Shown: positions 1-10,159, counted from the first letter of the stretch. The stretch is 64,000 nt of DNA from Scleromitrula shiraiana (GCA_028455995.1 JABELC010000008.1:310001-374000); one strand, 5' to 3'. A program made the numbers and translations. Notes: generated by a model not told the origin, from the letters alone.

Positions 1-1638
1 TAGCAGGTGGGGGAGATGCTGCGTTGTCCTTGATTCCATCCTGTGTTGATAAAGATAAGGGAATAATGTTTCCGTTTCCATTTCCGTTAGTTCGCCCATT
101 TGGGAGACCATTATAGGCATCAGATTCAAGTTGCATAGAAGCCCAGGCAGAACGAACATAATCTTGCGTTGCATCGTTATATGGATGAGCTGCACAACCA
201 ACACATTGACACCCATCACCACAGCCACAGGTATGTACGGTTTCGAAATTTTCAGGCATTGAATTTGGACCAAAAGATAGAGGAGCTGTTGGAATCGGTG
301 GTTGCTGATGTTGAGAATAACTCATTTCACGTACTCCTTGACGCCAAGCAGATGGTTGAAGTGGATTCTGATACGATCCATATGTAGAAGGATACGTAAA
401 TACAGTTGGAGGATATTGAGAATATGGATTCATTCCAAAACTATTCTGTAATATCTGAGAGTTCATCAAAGATGTATTTTTTTGTGGTTCTTGAGTTGAT
501 GTTTGAGTATTCTGCTTAGAAGAACAACAACTTTTCGGTTGTGGCATTGGTTGCTGCCTCTCAGTGATTGAACTGGCATTTGAGGATGTATCGTTCTGGT
601 TGGTTGGTTTTGGAGTACAACAGGAGCCTTTATTGGTTGTGACATTACTAAAACTAGGTTGGCTTTCTGGCTTTGGGGCACAACATGAACCTTTTGACGT
701 GTTGCTATTAGATTTTGGTTGGGGTTGGGGAGCAGCTGGGGCACAGCATGATCCCCCGTTCGATGCGCCATTATTGAAGCTCGACGGGCTTTCTTGGGCG
801 GTTGGAGTACAGCACGAACTACCATTCATCTTTGGAGTAATCTGTCCATTTTTGAACTCGGTGGGTGTTTCAAGAGGACTTTCCAACACTTGATCTAATC
901 CATTGTGCCCATTTCCATAACCATCTGTTTTGATTTCTTGAATCATGCCTATATTGTGCATTGGAGGTGGGAGTTGTATCTGTAAAGGCATGTTACCATA
1001 TTGCGGTTGCATCATTGGATATTGTGGCGGTGCGAATCCATATGTCTGAGGTGGGCTCGACATTTGATATGTTTGTGAGATCATTTGCATTCTTTGCGCA
1101 TGTTGATCAAAGGGTACTATGTTGACATGGTTTAAATCTATTCTTTCTAGATTCGCAGGGTCAAACGATTGTTTTCTTGAAGGCGGCTTCGAGGTTGTCT
1201 TTTGTACTTTGAATGTGAGCTGAACAGGAGAGGTTGCGTCCGACGTCGAATTTGATCGTGATTGAAATGTAGGTGGGGTGGAGACAGGTGTATTGGTACC
1301 GCAATGGCATGCTTGCTTCCTTGGAATGGCAGCTGTAACACTACCACATCCACATGGTTGATCTTTTGGGTGAGGACATGCGCTGAGTGGTCTTCCAGGT
1401 TTCCTCACTGGCACCATTAATCTTTCGTTTGCGTGTGTACATTTCGTTGATCTATGACCTCTTATACAAGGCTCACTGTTTAATTCATGTCAGCATATAT
1501 AATTGAACCCCTCTGCTAATGTGGATCTGTGTGCTTGTCCTTCCCAAGGTAAAGCTTATGCGCTTCACCTGCTGGAAAGTGAAATTGGGTAATCAAACAA
1601 ACATACCAGGCCATCTTCAGTCCATTAATCAACGGCAT
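1..1638 (-). CDS. Copper-fist transcription factor, Mac1/Cuf1-like (3' end cut by window)
   Basis: Nuclear copper-responsive transcription factor. I join exon 1 (1638-1607) to exon 2 (1475-1) across a 131-base GT-AG intron; the splice rebuilds the copper-fist domain exactly and the frame stays open to base 1, giving at least 502 residues. Zinc ligands are visible as C11, C14, C23 and H25, followed by the KPGRP minor-groove motif at 36-40 and a CPHPKDQPCGCG cysteine cluster. A second module near the C-terminus, residues 427-441, has the spacing CxCx3CxCx2Cx2H known from Cuf1/Mac1 copper-sensing domains. Between them lie five CC pairs at residues 232, 254, 275, 296 and 327, mostly in a GSCC(T/A)P context, within a Pro/Gln/Asn-rich linker. 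The family (Mac1, Cuf1, GRISEA) usually activates copper-uptake genes in low copper and is inhibited by copper binding to the C-terminal module. That role is inferred here; an Ace1-like detoxification role is less likely given the C-terminal motif. The stop codon lies outside the window. Confidence 0.9.
1476..1606 (-). other. Intron of the copper-fist gene
   Basis: Donor GTATGT directly follows codons ending ATGGCCTG at 1607; the acceptor is CAG at 1476-1478. Splicing joins TG to T and restores C11-E-P-C14 of the zinc module. Its position just before the second zinc cysteine, plus the perfect domain match, makes the call firm although no transcript is available. Confidence 0.9.
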
Positions 1639-2190
1639 TTTTGTAGCAACCAGAAACCTCCAATGAATGCCTTGTAGAATGTGTTTCTAATCGTATCGGG
1701 TGACCAAGCTAAGATTCAGCAGAGGTCGAATTGTAAGTGATGTCTTATTTTGAGGTTTACTTTGTGCCCCGGAATCATTACCTGCATGTACAACCGCAGC
1801 GGATAAACGTTATGAGAAAGCTGATCGACGGCTAACTGATACGGATTGACCTCAAGTGTTTCAAGAATGTTCTAGTGGCAGATCTGAATATCGGAAGATG
1901 AAGATAAATGTGGATGTGGATGTACAGCAGGGGGGTTGAAGATGAGATGGGAACAAATTGATATCATAGAAGAGTATCAAACTCCAATTCCCAACGTCGG
2001 ATGAGAAACAAGAGAGCTGAATTGAGTTGATTATTCTCTTCAGCCTCAGTTAAAGAAAGATGTACTCCAATTCGGAATAATAGGAAACAATTATTTGCGG
2101 CGAGGAGAAGATCCGAGTTGATGGATGAATGAATGAGTGGATAATATCGGAGGTGATTTTTTTTAAGAAACAATAGAGCCTTGTTCTTTT

Positions 2191-2228
2191 ATACCTATAC
2201 CTACACCTATACCTATACCTATACCTAT
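2191..2228. repeat. (ACCTAT)n microsatellite
   Basis: About six copies of a hexamer, one with a variant base (ACCTAC). It resembles no known telomere unit and is best read as a simple repeat in the intergenic region. Confidence 0.9.
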
Positions 2229-2369
2229 TTGTTTGGATTTGTTTGTTCTTCTAAACATAGAAGTATTTCAAGGACTGTAGATGATAATTCTTTGAGTAAT
2301 ATTTTATTTGGATTATTAAATTTTGAAGGAAAGGGATTGAACTGCTGTTCATTGTATGGTAAGATCTGT

Positions 2370-2517
2370 ATATGAATATGAATATGAATATGGTATGATA
2401 TGGTATGATATGATATGGTATGGTAAAGTAACTGGAGGTTAGTGTAATGAATTGGTTATGATGGAATAGTAATGGTAATAGTAATGGTAATAGTAATAGT
2501 AATAGTAAGTAATACTA
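2370..2517. repeat. Cluster of ATATGA / ATGGT / GTAATA simple repeats
   Basis: Successive short arrays: GAATAT copies, then GATATGGTAT variants, then GTAATAGTAATG variants. Imperfect copies show slippage with drift. No gene overlaps. Confidence 0.8.
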
Positions 2518-2893
2518 GTATTGCCCTTAGTCCTTAGTCCTTAGTGGAGGGAGGGAGTGGAGGGAGGGAGCGGAAGGGGATGATTTGAAATGGTCTGTCC
2601 ATATTATGTTATTGAGTGAGTAGTTATTAAGTGCCCTGAACATTGATGAACGAGAAAGAGTGGTGTCTCTGTGGTAGCCAGCCGCCTGGTAGGTGAATAG
2701 ATAGAAAGAAAGGAAGGAAAGTTGTTTGAAGTTTTGAACCTTGTAAGAAAACGAGCAAGTTTTCATTGGTTGAAACACAACAGCCGTGCTACTATATTTG
2801 AAGTTTAAATTTATCATCCAATCAACTTACATATAAAATTTATGTTCAAGACGAGCACGTGACGAATAAGAGTTCATGTATTTGATGTAACTA

Positions 2894-2964
2894 TCAAGGT
2901 TAAAGTCAAGGTCAAACCAAAGTCAAGGTCAAAGTCAAGGTCAAGGTCAAGATCAAGATCAAGG
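2894..2964. repeat. GTCAAG/GTCAAA hexamer array
   Basis: Around ten near-copies of the hexamer GTCAAG (variants GTCAAA, ATCAAG, GTTAAA) in tandem. It lies about 0.9 kb upstream of the methyltransferase start and about 1.3 kb upstream of the copper-fist start. Whether it has promoter function cannot be told from sequence alone. Confidence 0.85.
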
Positions 2965-3054
2965 TACAGACAGATTGTTATTCTGGTGATTCTTGATTTC
3001 TAGTTTTAATGTCGGTACTATTCCGAGAATTAGATACGAGAGCATCTTCGGGAT

Positions 3055-3096
3055 CTTTCACACCTTTCACACCTTTCACACCTTTCACACCTTCCA
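3055..3096. repeat. 9-bp minisatellite, CACCTTTCA unit
   Basis: Four to five tandem copies of CACCTTTCA followed by decayed copies (AACACCTTCC). The unit is a multiple of three, so it produces a spurious open frame with repeated TFH residues. Confidence 0.85.
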
Positions 3097-3808
3097 AGTT
3101 ATTTTCAACACCTTCCAAATTACTTTCCCTGCAGGAACGTGCAAATCGGTCCTCGGGATGGTAGATCTAATCTTTTACTCTTCCCTTATCTTATCAATCA
3201 GTTGAATCGGCTCAACGCCGGCTGAAATCGCCTGTAGAAGGAAAAAATAGTCGTTGATCTTATCTTACTATGGAAAAAAATATAAAGATCTTGAGTTGAG
3301 TTTATGAAAACATCAGAACATCAAGATACCTTCGAAGAAACGAGACAAGAAAGGACTACTCTCCAACGTTGTTTCTATCTTCTTTACATCAGAGTCAGAC
3401 ATCTGATATTAAAGGTAAGGTTATATATAATATGCAGATCCTTTCAATGAATTTTATCACCAGTCCGTATGATAGATATATTGTACCCCATTATTCTATC
3501 CCACCTGTCAAGTTTCCATTATTCTGATATCAATCAATCAATCTCATGAGCTTTGGGCTTCGAATAAGTTTATTTGGGCTGATATCTTGAAACAACAGAC
3601 TTTTCTTTCCTTTACTTTATTCAATCGCAACAATCTCCACAAACTCTTTTAAGATCCCGCCATCTCTTCTCCAGTCTCAACAAAATCCTTTTTTTTCTTC
3701 TCCATAATTACCTATCTAGTCAGTAGTAACACACTGACCTCGTTTCATCCATCGTTCGAAGTCTCGCACAGAGAAACGGAATATCCTTGAAAAGAAAACA
3801 ACCACATA

Positions 3809-3824
3809 CACGTGATATATCACG
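3809..3824. promoter_or_regulatory. E-box overlapping a perfect 14-bp palindrome next to the EFM7-like start
   Basis: CACGTG at 3809-3814 overlaps the perfect palindrome CGTGATATATCACG at 3811-3824, which ends 9 bases before the ATG. CACGTG is the classical bHLH site (Cbf1/Pho4 type). The position is very close to the start codon, so it is more likely in the 5' leader than in a classical upstream element; a role is inferred only. Confidence 0.5.
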
Positions 3825-3833
3825 CCAATAATC

Positions 3834-4634
3834 ATGACCGAATCAGATCATGACTCTGATGCCCTTGATCTATTCAACGAGCCCGAAGATTATTATCCCC
3901 CTTCGCCAAAACCTACTACCGAAACACATAAACTTTTATCCGGCCAAACACTTACTCTTCACCTGGTCGGCCATAATCCACTTTGGGGTCATCATCTTTG
4001 GAATGCAGGTCGCATAATATCCACCTATTTTGAAAAGAACCCATCCTTGGTCGCCTCAAAAACCGTACTTGAACTTGGTGCAGGTGCTGGTCTTCCAAGT
4101 CTCACGTGTGCTTCTTTAAAGGCCAAGAACGTGGTTGTTACAGACTATCCGGATTCCGACTTGATCGACAACCTTCGCAAAAACATATCTGTTTTCTATT
4201 CGCAATTTCCAGAGCTCAAGAATGGCGATGATGAAGAAAAATTGGTAGCAGAAGGTTATTGTTGGGGCGCTGATCCATCTCCTCTACTTTCTCTTCTTCC
4301 CCCATCGGAAAATGAAAATGGATTTGACGTTTTGATACTTGCGGATCTACTATTTAATCATTCTGAGCATGGAAAGTTATTGAATTCTATCAAGAAGACT
4401 CTCAAAAAAGATAAAGATTCCAAAGCATTAGTATTCTTCACACCTTATCGACCATGGTTATTAGAAAAAGATATGGCGTTCTTTGATTTAGTAAAGGATG
4501 AAGGTATGACTGTGGAAAAGGTTTTGGAGGAGAAGATGGACAAAGTGATGTTTGAGAAGGATAGAGGAGATGAGGAATTAAGACGGACAGTATTTGGTTT
4601 TATTGTTCAGTGGGGAGAAGGAGATCTGAGGTGA
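3834..4634 (+). CDS. EFM7: EFM7-like protein N-terminal and lysine methyltransferase
   Basis: Predicted cytoplasmic S-adenosylmethionine-dependent methyltransferase of the METTL21/EFM7 (NNT1) group, which in yeast trimethylates the N-terminal glycine of elongation factor 1-alpha and dimethylates the adjacent lysine. The 266 residues are close to the roughly 260 of yeast EFM7. The N-terminus has the typical acidic stretch with FNEPEDYYPPSPKPT (14-28); WGHHLWNAG (51-59) precedes SAM motif I LELGAGAGLPSL (79-90); the acidic post-I segment VVTDYPD is at 101-107; the family motif DVLILADLLFNHSEH is at 165-179; and FGFIVQW closes the protein (254-260). It is one uninterrupted exon with the first ATG giving the expected family N-terminus, and a TGA stop at 4632-4634. 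No broken or missing key residue is visible. It is the only complete intact gene in the window. Confidence 0.93.
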   Translation: MTESDHDSDALDLFNEPEDYYPPSPKPTTETHKLLSGQTLTLHLVGHNPLWGHHLWNAGRIISTYFEKNPSLVASKTVLELGAGAGLPSLTCASLKAKNVVVTDYPDSDLIDNLRKNISVFYSQFPELKNGDDEEKLVAEGYCWGADPSPLLSLLPPSENENGFDVLILADLLFNHSEHGKLLNSIKKTLKKDKDSKALVFFTPYRPWLLEKDMAFFDLVKDEGMTVEKVLEEKMDKVMFEKDRGDEELRRTVFGFIVQWGEGDLR

Positions 4635-6440
4635 TATACAGGTTGGCGGGGATCTTAACCTTGCGGAATTCTCGGATGGGCCTGGAATCAGAAAGACTAC
4701 TAAATATCAAACGTATGCGTATTTCGCGGTCATACCTTGGGTCTTTTTGATATGACCAAAATCATCTCAAATGAGAGGTATGGTCCCTGTGAATTATTTC
4801 AGCGTCTAGATGGTACGAATGAGTATCGTTTCAACCCTTACCTCACGGTGTTAATCGTGTTTTCTGTTATTTCCACCGGGTGTGTGATGAATCTGATATA
4901 CGATCTATAATCGGGGAAAAAATGGTGGCGGCATCTCTTCAAGATATCTCCAGACAGGTTAGAAGAGTATAATATGGTGTAAGATATAAGATGTCTTTGG
5001 ATACTTGAGCCATTAGATGAGCCAAATGATATTTCATAATTCTGCTACTCTATCTCAGATGTTGAGTTCGCATACTCTCCACTCTGACTTTGTTAGTAAC
5101 TTACCATCGATTGTAATTTCTGAGAACTTTCGGTCCCTTGAAAATGCTTGAAAGGATTAGAAGCTTTAGCCTCTATGTTCCTGCATGAAAATATAACGAA
5201 GTGGTTCTAGACGTCTAATGGAGCTAAAATGTGATATAGGTAGCCATGTTCTGATTGAAAGGGTCCAGATATTACGCGACATTATCTTATAAGTCGGACC
5301 CGAGTCTCTGAGTTCGAGTAAACCCTCAACTGCCGATGTGGCTAGCATTTCATGACGATGATAGTGCAGCTTGATAACATAAATTATCGCTTGCTGTATG
5401 GTACAGGCTTCGATGTCTTCCAAAAGTTCCTTTATTTCCGAATTGGCAAAAAATCCACCATCACTTATGCAGTCAATCTTAGCAGAAGCATAGTAAATTA
5501 AAAACCCAGTTCATTTATACTAGGGATATTATGCTTGTGTTTAACTTGTGTGTTGCATGCTTGTGCCTGGGTATGTGGAGATTCCTGAGGTCCTCCAATG
5601 CAATAATATAGATTGTAGGCGCAAATGACTTGATACAAAAATGCTTTGGATCATAGTTGATTGAGGGAGCACTTGAGTGTTTCCTGTTTATATAGATCAC
5701 ATAATCAATCTTCGAAATTCTTGCTGAGCAGAAAGATAAAGGCTGTTTGAAGCGCATTGTTCAACGCAATTGTCTGTTGTCGTATCCCCCGGCCATATGA
5801 GCTGGTATGGTCTTGTCGATGATCTTAAATGATGTATGTTATTAACGGAGATAATTTACTTGCTCACTGAGTGGTCCTGAAACGAGAGTGAGAACTCCCA
5901 CCAGCTCCTGGAGAAATGTGTTATATAAGCTTTAGATAATCACTCCCGGTGTACCCCCTGTTGTACGACCATGATATAAGGAGCAACTTAGAATTTCAGC
6001 CTCTAGTGAGCAATGAGAATGAGCCTACCTAACTTTGTTTGAGTATTAGTCAACCCTTACTTTCCTTGAAAGTCGATTTCATGCCATGTCTTCTTATGTT
6101 GTTTTGAATGAGGATAATACGATATCATGTTCCAGATTGAATTCTGGGAAGCACGCGCGATACTCAATATACTCGAAATAGTCTATACAAAATTGCCGAG
6201 TCACCTAAATATTGGGTGATGTGTACGTACCATGGTTGCAATATACAGTGTCTCTGCTCAAGAAACATAATAATTCCCTAGCAAAAGTTTCCAAATTCAG
6301 ATATCATACGACGAAGAGATTGCTAACATAAAACATACATATACCACTGCATCAACCAAATATTTAGATCAGTTACATCTCACACATCCGTACTTCTACA
6401 ACGTGATGCATCTGTCATGTCCATGAAGTAAGCAGTAACT
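4635..6440. other. Non-coding stretch, no recognised gene
   Basis: I see nothing coding that I can support. Minus-strand open frames at 5166-5423 and 5515-5757 have no domain or motif I recognise and no splice context. Composition is still ordinary. If the GMC pseudogene ever had its C-terminal catalytic domain, it should have been here, but no trace of the expected histidine region was seen. Confidence 0.6.
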
Positions 6441-7839
6441 TCAAAACTTAGCGAGCTTCATTCCTATTACATTCAAGATTACTTGAACAATTCTCCAAGT
6501 ACTTACATACCCTATCACAGAAGGTCCATCTCCAGGTATTATTTGGAAGGGTGCTGTTGTATACTGTCCCGAAGGGCTAGTTGTATCAAAAGGAAGCTTT
6601 CGTTGAAGGGCGAGCGGTTCTTGTTGAGATGAAGCATTGCTCTCATACTTGTAAGAGTGCAAATGCTCGGCGAGTAAGACATCAAGATCTTCGTTGGTCA
6701 AATCTGTAGAAAGTAAAAATGGGAACTGCAGATAATGGCCGCATACCAGGTCGGTACGCAGCTAGCTAGAGCTGCTTCTGCTACCTTGGGATCTTGCATC
6801 AGAGGGCCCAACTGAATGATACATAACCATGATCCGGGGAGATTTTCACCATAGCGGGATTACTATCGATAGTGCTGATACCGTGTTTTTCTAATATGGT
6901 AGGGTTGCCAACACCGGAACATTCGAGTAGTTGTAGTGACTTTATTGTTCCTACGGCCAATATAACTTCTCGTTAAGCAAGGGTTTCTCTTATTACACCA
7001 TCCTTCGCAAGTACCCCCATACCCGTAACCACAGAAATTCCATCAAGTTCTTTAACAATGACTTTGGTTACGAGGATCTCAGTTAACAAATGCAAGTTCG
7101 GACGCGAGGAGACTTTAGCATAAGCAGAGCCAGCATGACTTCTGGTTTTTGACACTGGGTCGGTCCACTACTCCTGGGTTTGTAAAGTCACCACTCATAA
7201 CACCAGATATTAAGCCACGAGATACATTGTGGCCTAGCCTCTTGAAAACCTTTGACCAGACTTTATTATAAGATGTATATGCATTTGAGTCCCCCAATGA
7301 TAGTTAAATTGGACCACTATCGCCTTGCAATGCTTGATTTTTCTCAGTAGGCATGTGCAGAGTACGGAATCTGCGAAGCTATGGAAATAATTCATCCCAG
7401 TCCCGGCCACTATTGCCACGCTCTGGTCATGCATCTATACCGGACTTAGATGGGTAGATTACCGTCCCTAGATTGATAGCTCTCGACCCACCCAGTGTTT
7501 TCCCTTCAGGTTGAGCAATGTGGCGGTCTTCTAAAGGTATTTAGATATGAATTAGCTAGCTTTGATTCAATAGGAGGACTATTAGATTGCTTGAGGGGTA
7601 CTCAGAAAGCACCAGTCAATTCTGGATCAACATTAAACTAGCGGCTAAGCTAGGGGTAATAACTCTTGGGTCTTGAAGACAGTTGATAACAGCTTCCAGG
7701 ACCAACGTATTTATAATTGCATTTTATGTAAGATGGGTTGAAACAATGAGCCTCTAGGATCCTTCTCCGGCAATGATGAAGTCAAATGTCCCCTCCTCGA
7801 AAAATGCTATGGGTTCAGGTGAATGAAGAGTCAGTCATA
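6441..7839 (-). pseudogene. GMC oxidoreductase pseudogene (glucose/choline/aryl-alcohol oxidase family), 3' truncated
   Basis: Relic of an FAD-dependent glucose-methanol-choline oxidoreductase, read in pieces across frames. In order on the minus strand: FDFIIAGEGS near 7786-7757 (N-terminal dinucleotide-binding motif, then TAG at 7756-7754); LVLEA and DPRV near 7700-7660; DWCFLSTPQ near 7615-7590; KTLGGSRAIN near 7502-7470 (family KVLGGSSAIN signature); GRDWDELFP near 7408-7382 followed by TAG; SGPI then VQFNYHWG in another frame; DFTNPGVVD joined by a frame change to SKTRSHAGSAYAK; RPNLHLLTEILVTK; TAA near 6974 just before REVILAVGTIKSLQLLE (second GMC signature region); and QYTTAPFQIIPGDGPS near 6560. 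At least three stops and three frame changes are visible. One frame change sits at a GACCGACC near-duplication (about 7160) consistent with a 4-base insertion. The C-terminal domain with catalytic histidine is absent. The lesions include indels, so this is not simply RIP. Confidence 0.88.
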
Positions 7840-8544
7840 TGATGACAGATTTTATCTTCCAGATTTAACGTCAGTGTTTGTTGTTTCTTGAAAGATCGTA
7901 GACAACTATCAACCTAATTTGAGTAACACGACGTTGCAAGCAGGAAGCTCCCCGGTACAACAGCATCTCTCCATCTTGCCATTTTTGTAGGTGAATATTT
8001 ACACTGCCTCTGGGTGGGTCTCTTCACATCACCGCCCGAAAGCTAAGAACTTCTCACCGATTAAATTGCAGATTCTGCGCAAGACAGACTTGGAAATAGA
8101 GTGGAATTTGAGCGTGTGTCTTTTAACCACCGAGTTAGGTTTATTCCGTGGAAGAGTATGCTGTGATGAACGAAGAAGTAGGTGGCTTCTTCAAGTGAGT
8201 CGAGCTGACTATGAATCCGGTGGTGCTCTTGCATCACATACCCACCCTGCAGTGGATCAAAACATAAATACGATGAGCGACTGCAACAAACAATGACCAC
8301 TCCGTTGTTCAGCCATGCTTTCGGTAGATACTCCTGACTATAAAACAATTTACTGAGGTAGTGCAAGTCTAGCTATACTTTCTTATACGGTACTTGTTAT
8401 ACAGTGAAGTCGTTATGCCTAATTAGATCCCAGACTCAACATCTATAGTGTAATCATCAAAAATCTCATTCCTGTTGCATGACTTCATAGATGAATGGCC
8501 AGTCGTTAGATGTCGTTGTCGTACTCTTCTCAATCAAACATCAC
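7840..8544. other. Gap between pseudogenes, no recognised gene
   Basis: Two overlapping open frames of about 100 codons (plus 7991-8296, minus 8061-8366) occur but neither shows a domain, a plausible start context or splice partners that I recognise. They mirror each other on opposite strands, so at most one could be real. Left as unassigned. Confidence 0.5.
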
Positions 8545-9600
8545 TTAACGGGGTCGAAATAATTTGCGTTGATAATTACTCTTTTCTCCGTACATAGTTC
8601 CATGAAGAAATCCATATCCTTTAATGCGAAAATATTCGCCCTCTGGCCTCAAGATTGCTAAGTAAATGCTACAATTAGCGGCAAATACAATATCTCCGGG
8701 CTCAGTAACGGAAACTGAACAGCCAACCAGATTCTCTTGAGTAACGAAGAAACTAGACTCGGGATACTTGAAATCCCAAACAGGTTTTCAAAATGAACAA
8801 CCATCTGCAGATTTGGACTCTTCGTCAAGCTCATATGGTATATATTTCCGATATGTGTCGTTATCTAGAACAATTTTAAGGTAAGCTATACACATGTACA
8901 TCAAGGCCAGTTCGCTTGCGGGGTTACTCGTTTCTTCTAGGCAAAAAAATAGCGAGGTGGCAGCTGTACAGAGAATCTCCCTGTTTAAAAGCGCATCTGA
9001 GGTTGAGTTTAGGTTTTGTAGGACCATCAGGATTTGTTCTCAGAATCGTTTCAGCCATTGTCTTTCTTCGTCTGAATTAATCACTTCGTTAGCAAATATT
9101 CGTTGATTATATGGTATAGCAATCTTGACCGAATCAACCATGAATCCGGGGATCGACAAGATGTTCTCTTTCTGATTTATCTGCCATGAAGGCTCTGTCT
9201 CTCCACCAGCCGGGTGCCATGGAACTTCCTTGCAAAATCGGAAAGGGTTTCGAAAAGGCATGGGTATATCCAAACGAGGAATCCATGAAGGCTCCTTAGT
9301 ACCAGAGACGTAGAGAAGAACATCAGGGTTAGCAAAATTGGTAAACGCCGCTCCTACCAGATCGCGATACACTTCGACGGTCGTTTTATTGTGGTTGGGA
9401 CGTAAGAGATACGCTGCTTCTTGGGATAAATTCATCATACCAAGAAGTCCATAGATAACATCTCGAGCATCTAAACTTAAGTAGTTTGAAGCTAGGTAGA
9501 GCATATGCGGCCACTTGTTGGGCTGAACAAGATCCGTCGATACCATAATTGCCCCCCAACAATAAGAATTGTTGGCACAATCGTTGGATGGGTCATCTTT
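8545..9600 (-). pseudogene. HET-type (heterokaryon incompatibility) protein relic, N-terminal part missing
   Basis: From 9546 down to the stop at 8547-8545 a single frame of 334 codons, counting the final stop, is interrupted only by two TGA codons, at 9042-9040 and 8790-8788. The readable protein matches the part of HET-6/OR-like proteins downstream of the HET domain core: DARDVIYGLLGM (9471-9436) corresponds to the conserved DPRDKVYALLGL, EVYRDL follows, then PSWIPRLD (about 9291-9268). The C-terminal module (8700-8590) has PGDIVFAAN, ILRPEGEYFRIKGYGFLHG and the final MYGE, typical of this family's last domain. The frame extends weakly to about 9640, but no HET-domain N-terminus is found before the neighbouring Nif3-like relic. 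Both TGAs could derive from CGA by one transition. Family members act in non-self recognition; this copy looks dead. A read-through or misassembled living gene is possible but less likely given the missing 5' half. Confidence 0.82.
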
Positions 9601-9767
9601 GAAACCGGATTGTATTGATTTTACATTTGTAGAGAAAGCAATTCAGCCAATACTCGCCAATGTTATTTATTATGCCAATTAGGTCAATTTGCCGCAATGC
9701 GGCGAATCATATGCCATTACCTCGCACACTGAATGATCTCACCAATCACATCGATGTATTAAGAAGG

Positions 9768-10159
9768 CTAGAAGTCTTCCTCTTTAGATACTGAGTATGC
9801 AGGCTCTTCATACGGATGTGCACTGGAGCTGTCAGTTTTCAGATGAATAATAGAATAATATATGAGCGAAGATATACCCCATCAATGCTGCAACTACTTT
9901 CCTTGCAACATCTTCACCAAAGCATATCGTTTCCACTCTGGCTTCTGTCAGGTGTTCCAGCACACCTAGTTTTCCAATATGAGGTGTTGTTGCATCTCCA
10001 GGACGGAACTGACCAGTTCCAATGAAGTCCAACAGCACTCTGTGTACTTCCCCGGACCTGAGTAGCGTCCAGCTCCTGCGGCAAATATTGCCGCCTTACA
10101 AACCTCTACCGCAGTAGGTGGCACAAAGAATACCAGTCTATAGCGCTGTATGACGCCAT
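9768..10159 (-). pseudogene. Small Nif3/YqfO PII-like (COG3323-type) gene with two 1-base deletions
   Basis: Starts at ATG 10159 and ends at TAG 9770-9768. After a one-base loss near 10142-10139 the frame reads RLVFFVPPTAVEVCKAAIF and then AGAGRYSGPGKYTECCWTS. A second one-base loss near 10023 shifts it to GTGQFRPGDATTPHIGK and VETICFGEDVARKVVAAL. A short GT-AG intron (about 9885-9836; donor GTATAT, acceptor GACAG) then joins in phase to HPYEEPAYSV and a final EDF. These are the hallmark motifs of the standalone Nif3-like / YqfO-insert family (GxGxFRP, HPYEEPAY), about 120 residues, structurally PII-like; its function in fungi is not established. Some databases give fungal members an RtxA-style toxin label, which I regard as a misnomer. 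Everything except the two single-base losses is intact, so a recent pseudogene or sequencing error are both possible. Confidence 0.82.

Larger units (their letters stand above)
1639..3808. other. Intergenic region between two divergent genes, repeat-rich
   Basis: About 2.2 kb separates the divergently transcribed copper-fist and EFM7-like genes. I see no coding sequence; the short open frames are mostly products of tandem repeats. It should contain both promoters. Pyrimidine-rich stretches near 3600-3720 resemble the leader of the methyltransferase gene. I looked for the Mac1-type site TTTGCTC near the copper-fist start and did not see a convincing one. Confidence 0.7.

Noticed and set aside
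466..893. Open frames on both strands overlapping the copper-fist gene
   Set aside because: They are out-of-frame shadows; the minus-strand frame that continues the copper-fist domain is open throughout and carries all the motifs.
2191..2228. Interstitial telomere repeat
   Set aside because: ACCTAT does not match TTAGGG/CCCTAA or known variants, and the array is short and surrounded by unrelated simple repeats.
2181..2375. Plus-strand frame with a YT repeat
   Set aside because: Produced by the ACCTAT microsatellite; no domain and no supporting context.
5166..5757. Two minus-strand frames of about 80 codons as possible small proteins
   Set aside because: No recognisable motif, signal peptide or splice context; similar frames are expected by chance in ordinary-composition DNA.
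7991..8366. Overlapping opposite-strand frames of about 100 codons
   Set aside because: They share the same bases and neither resembles a known family; chance cannot be excluded.
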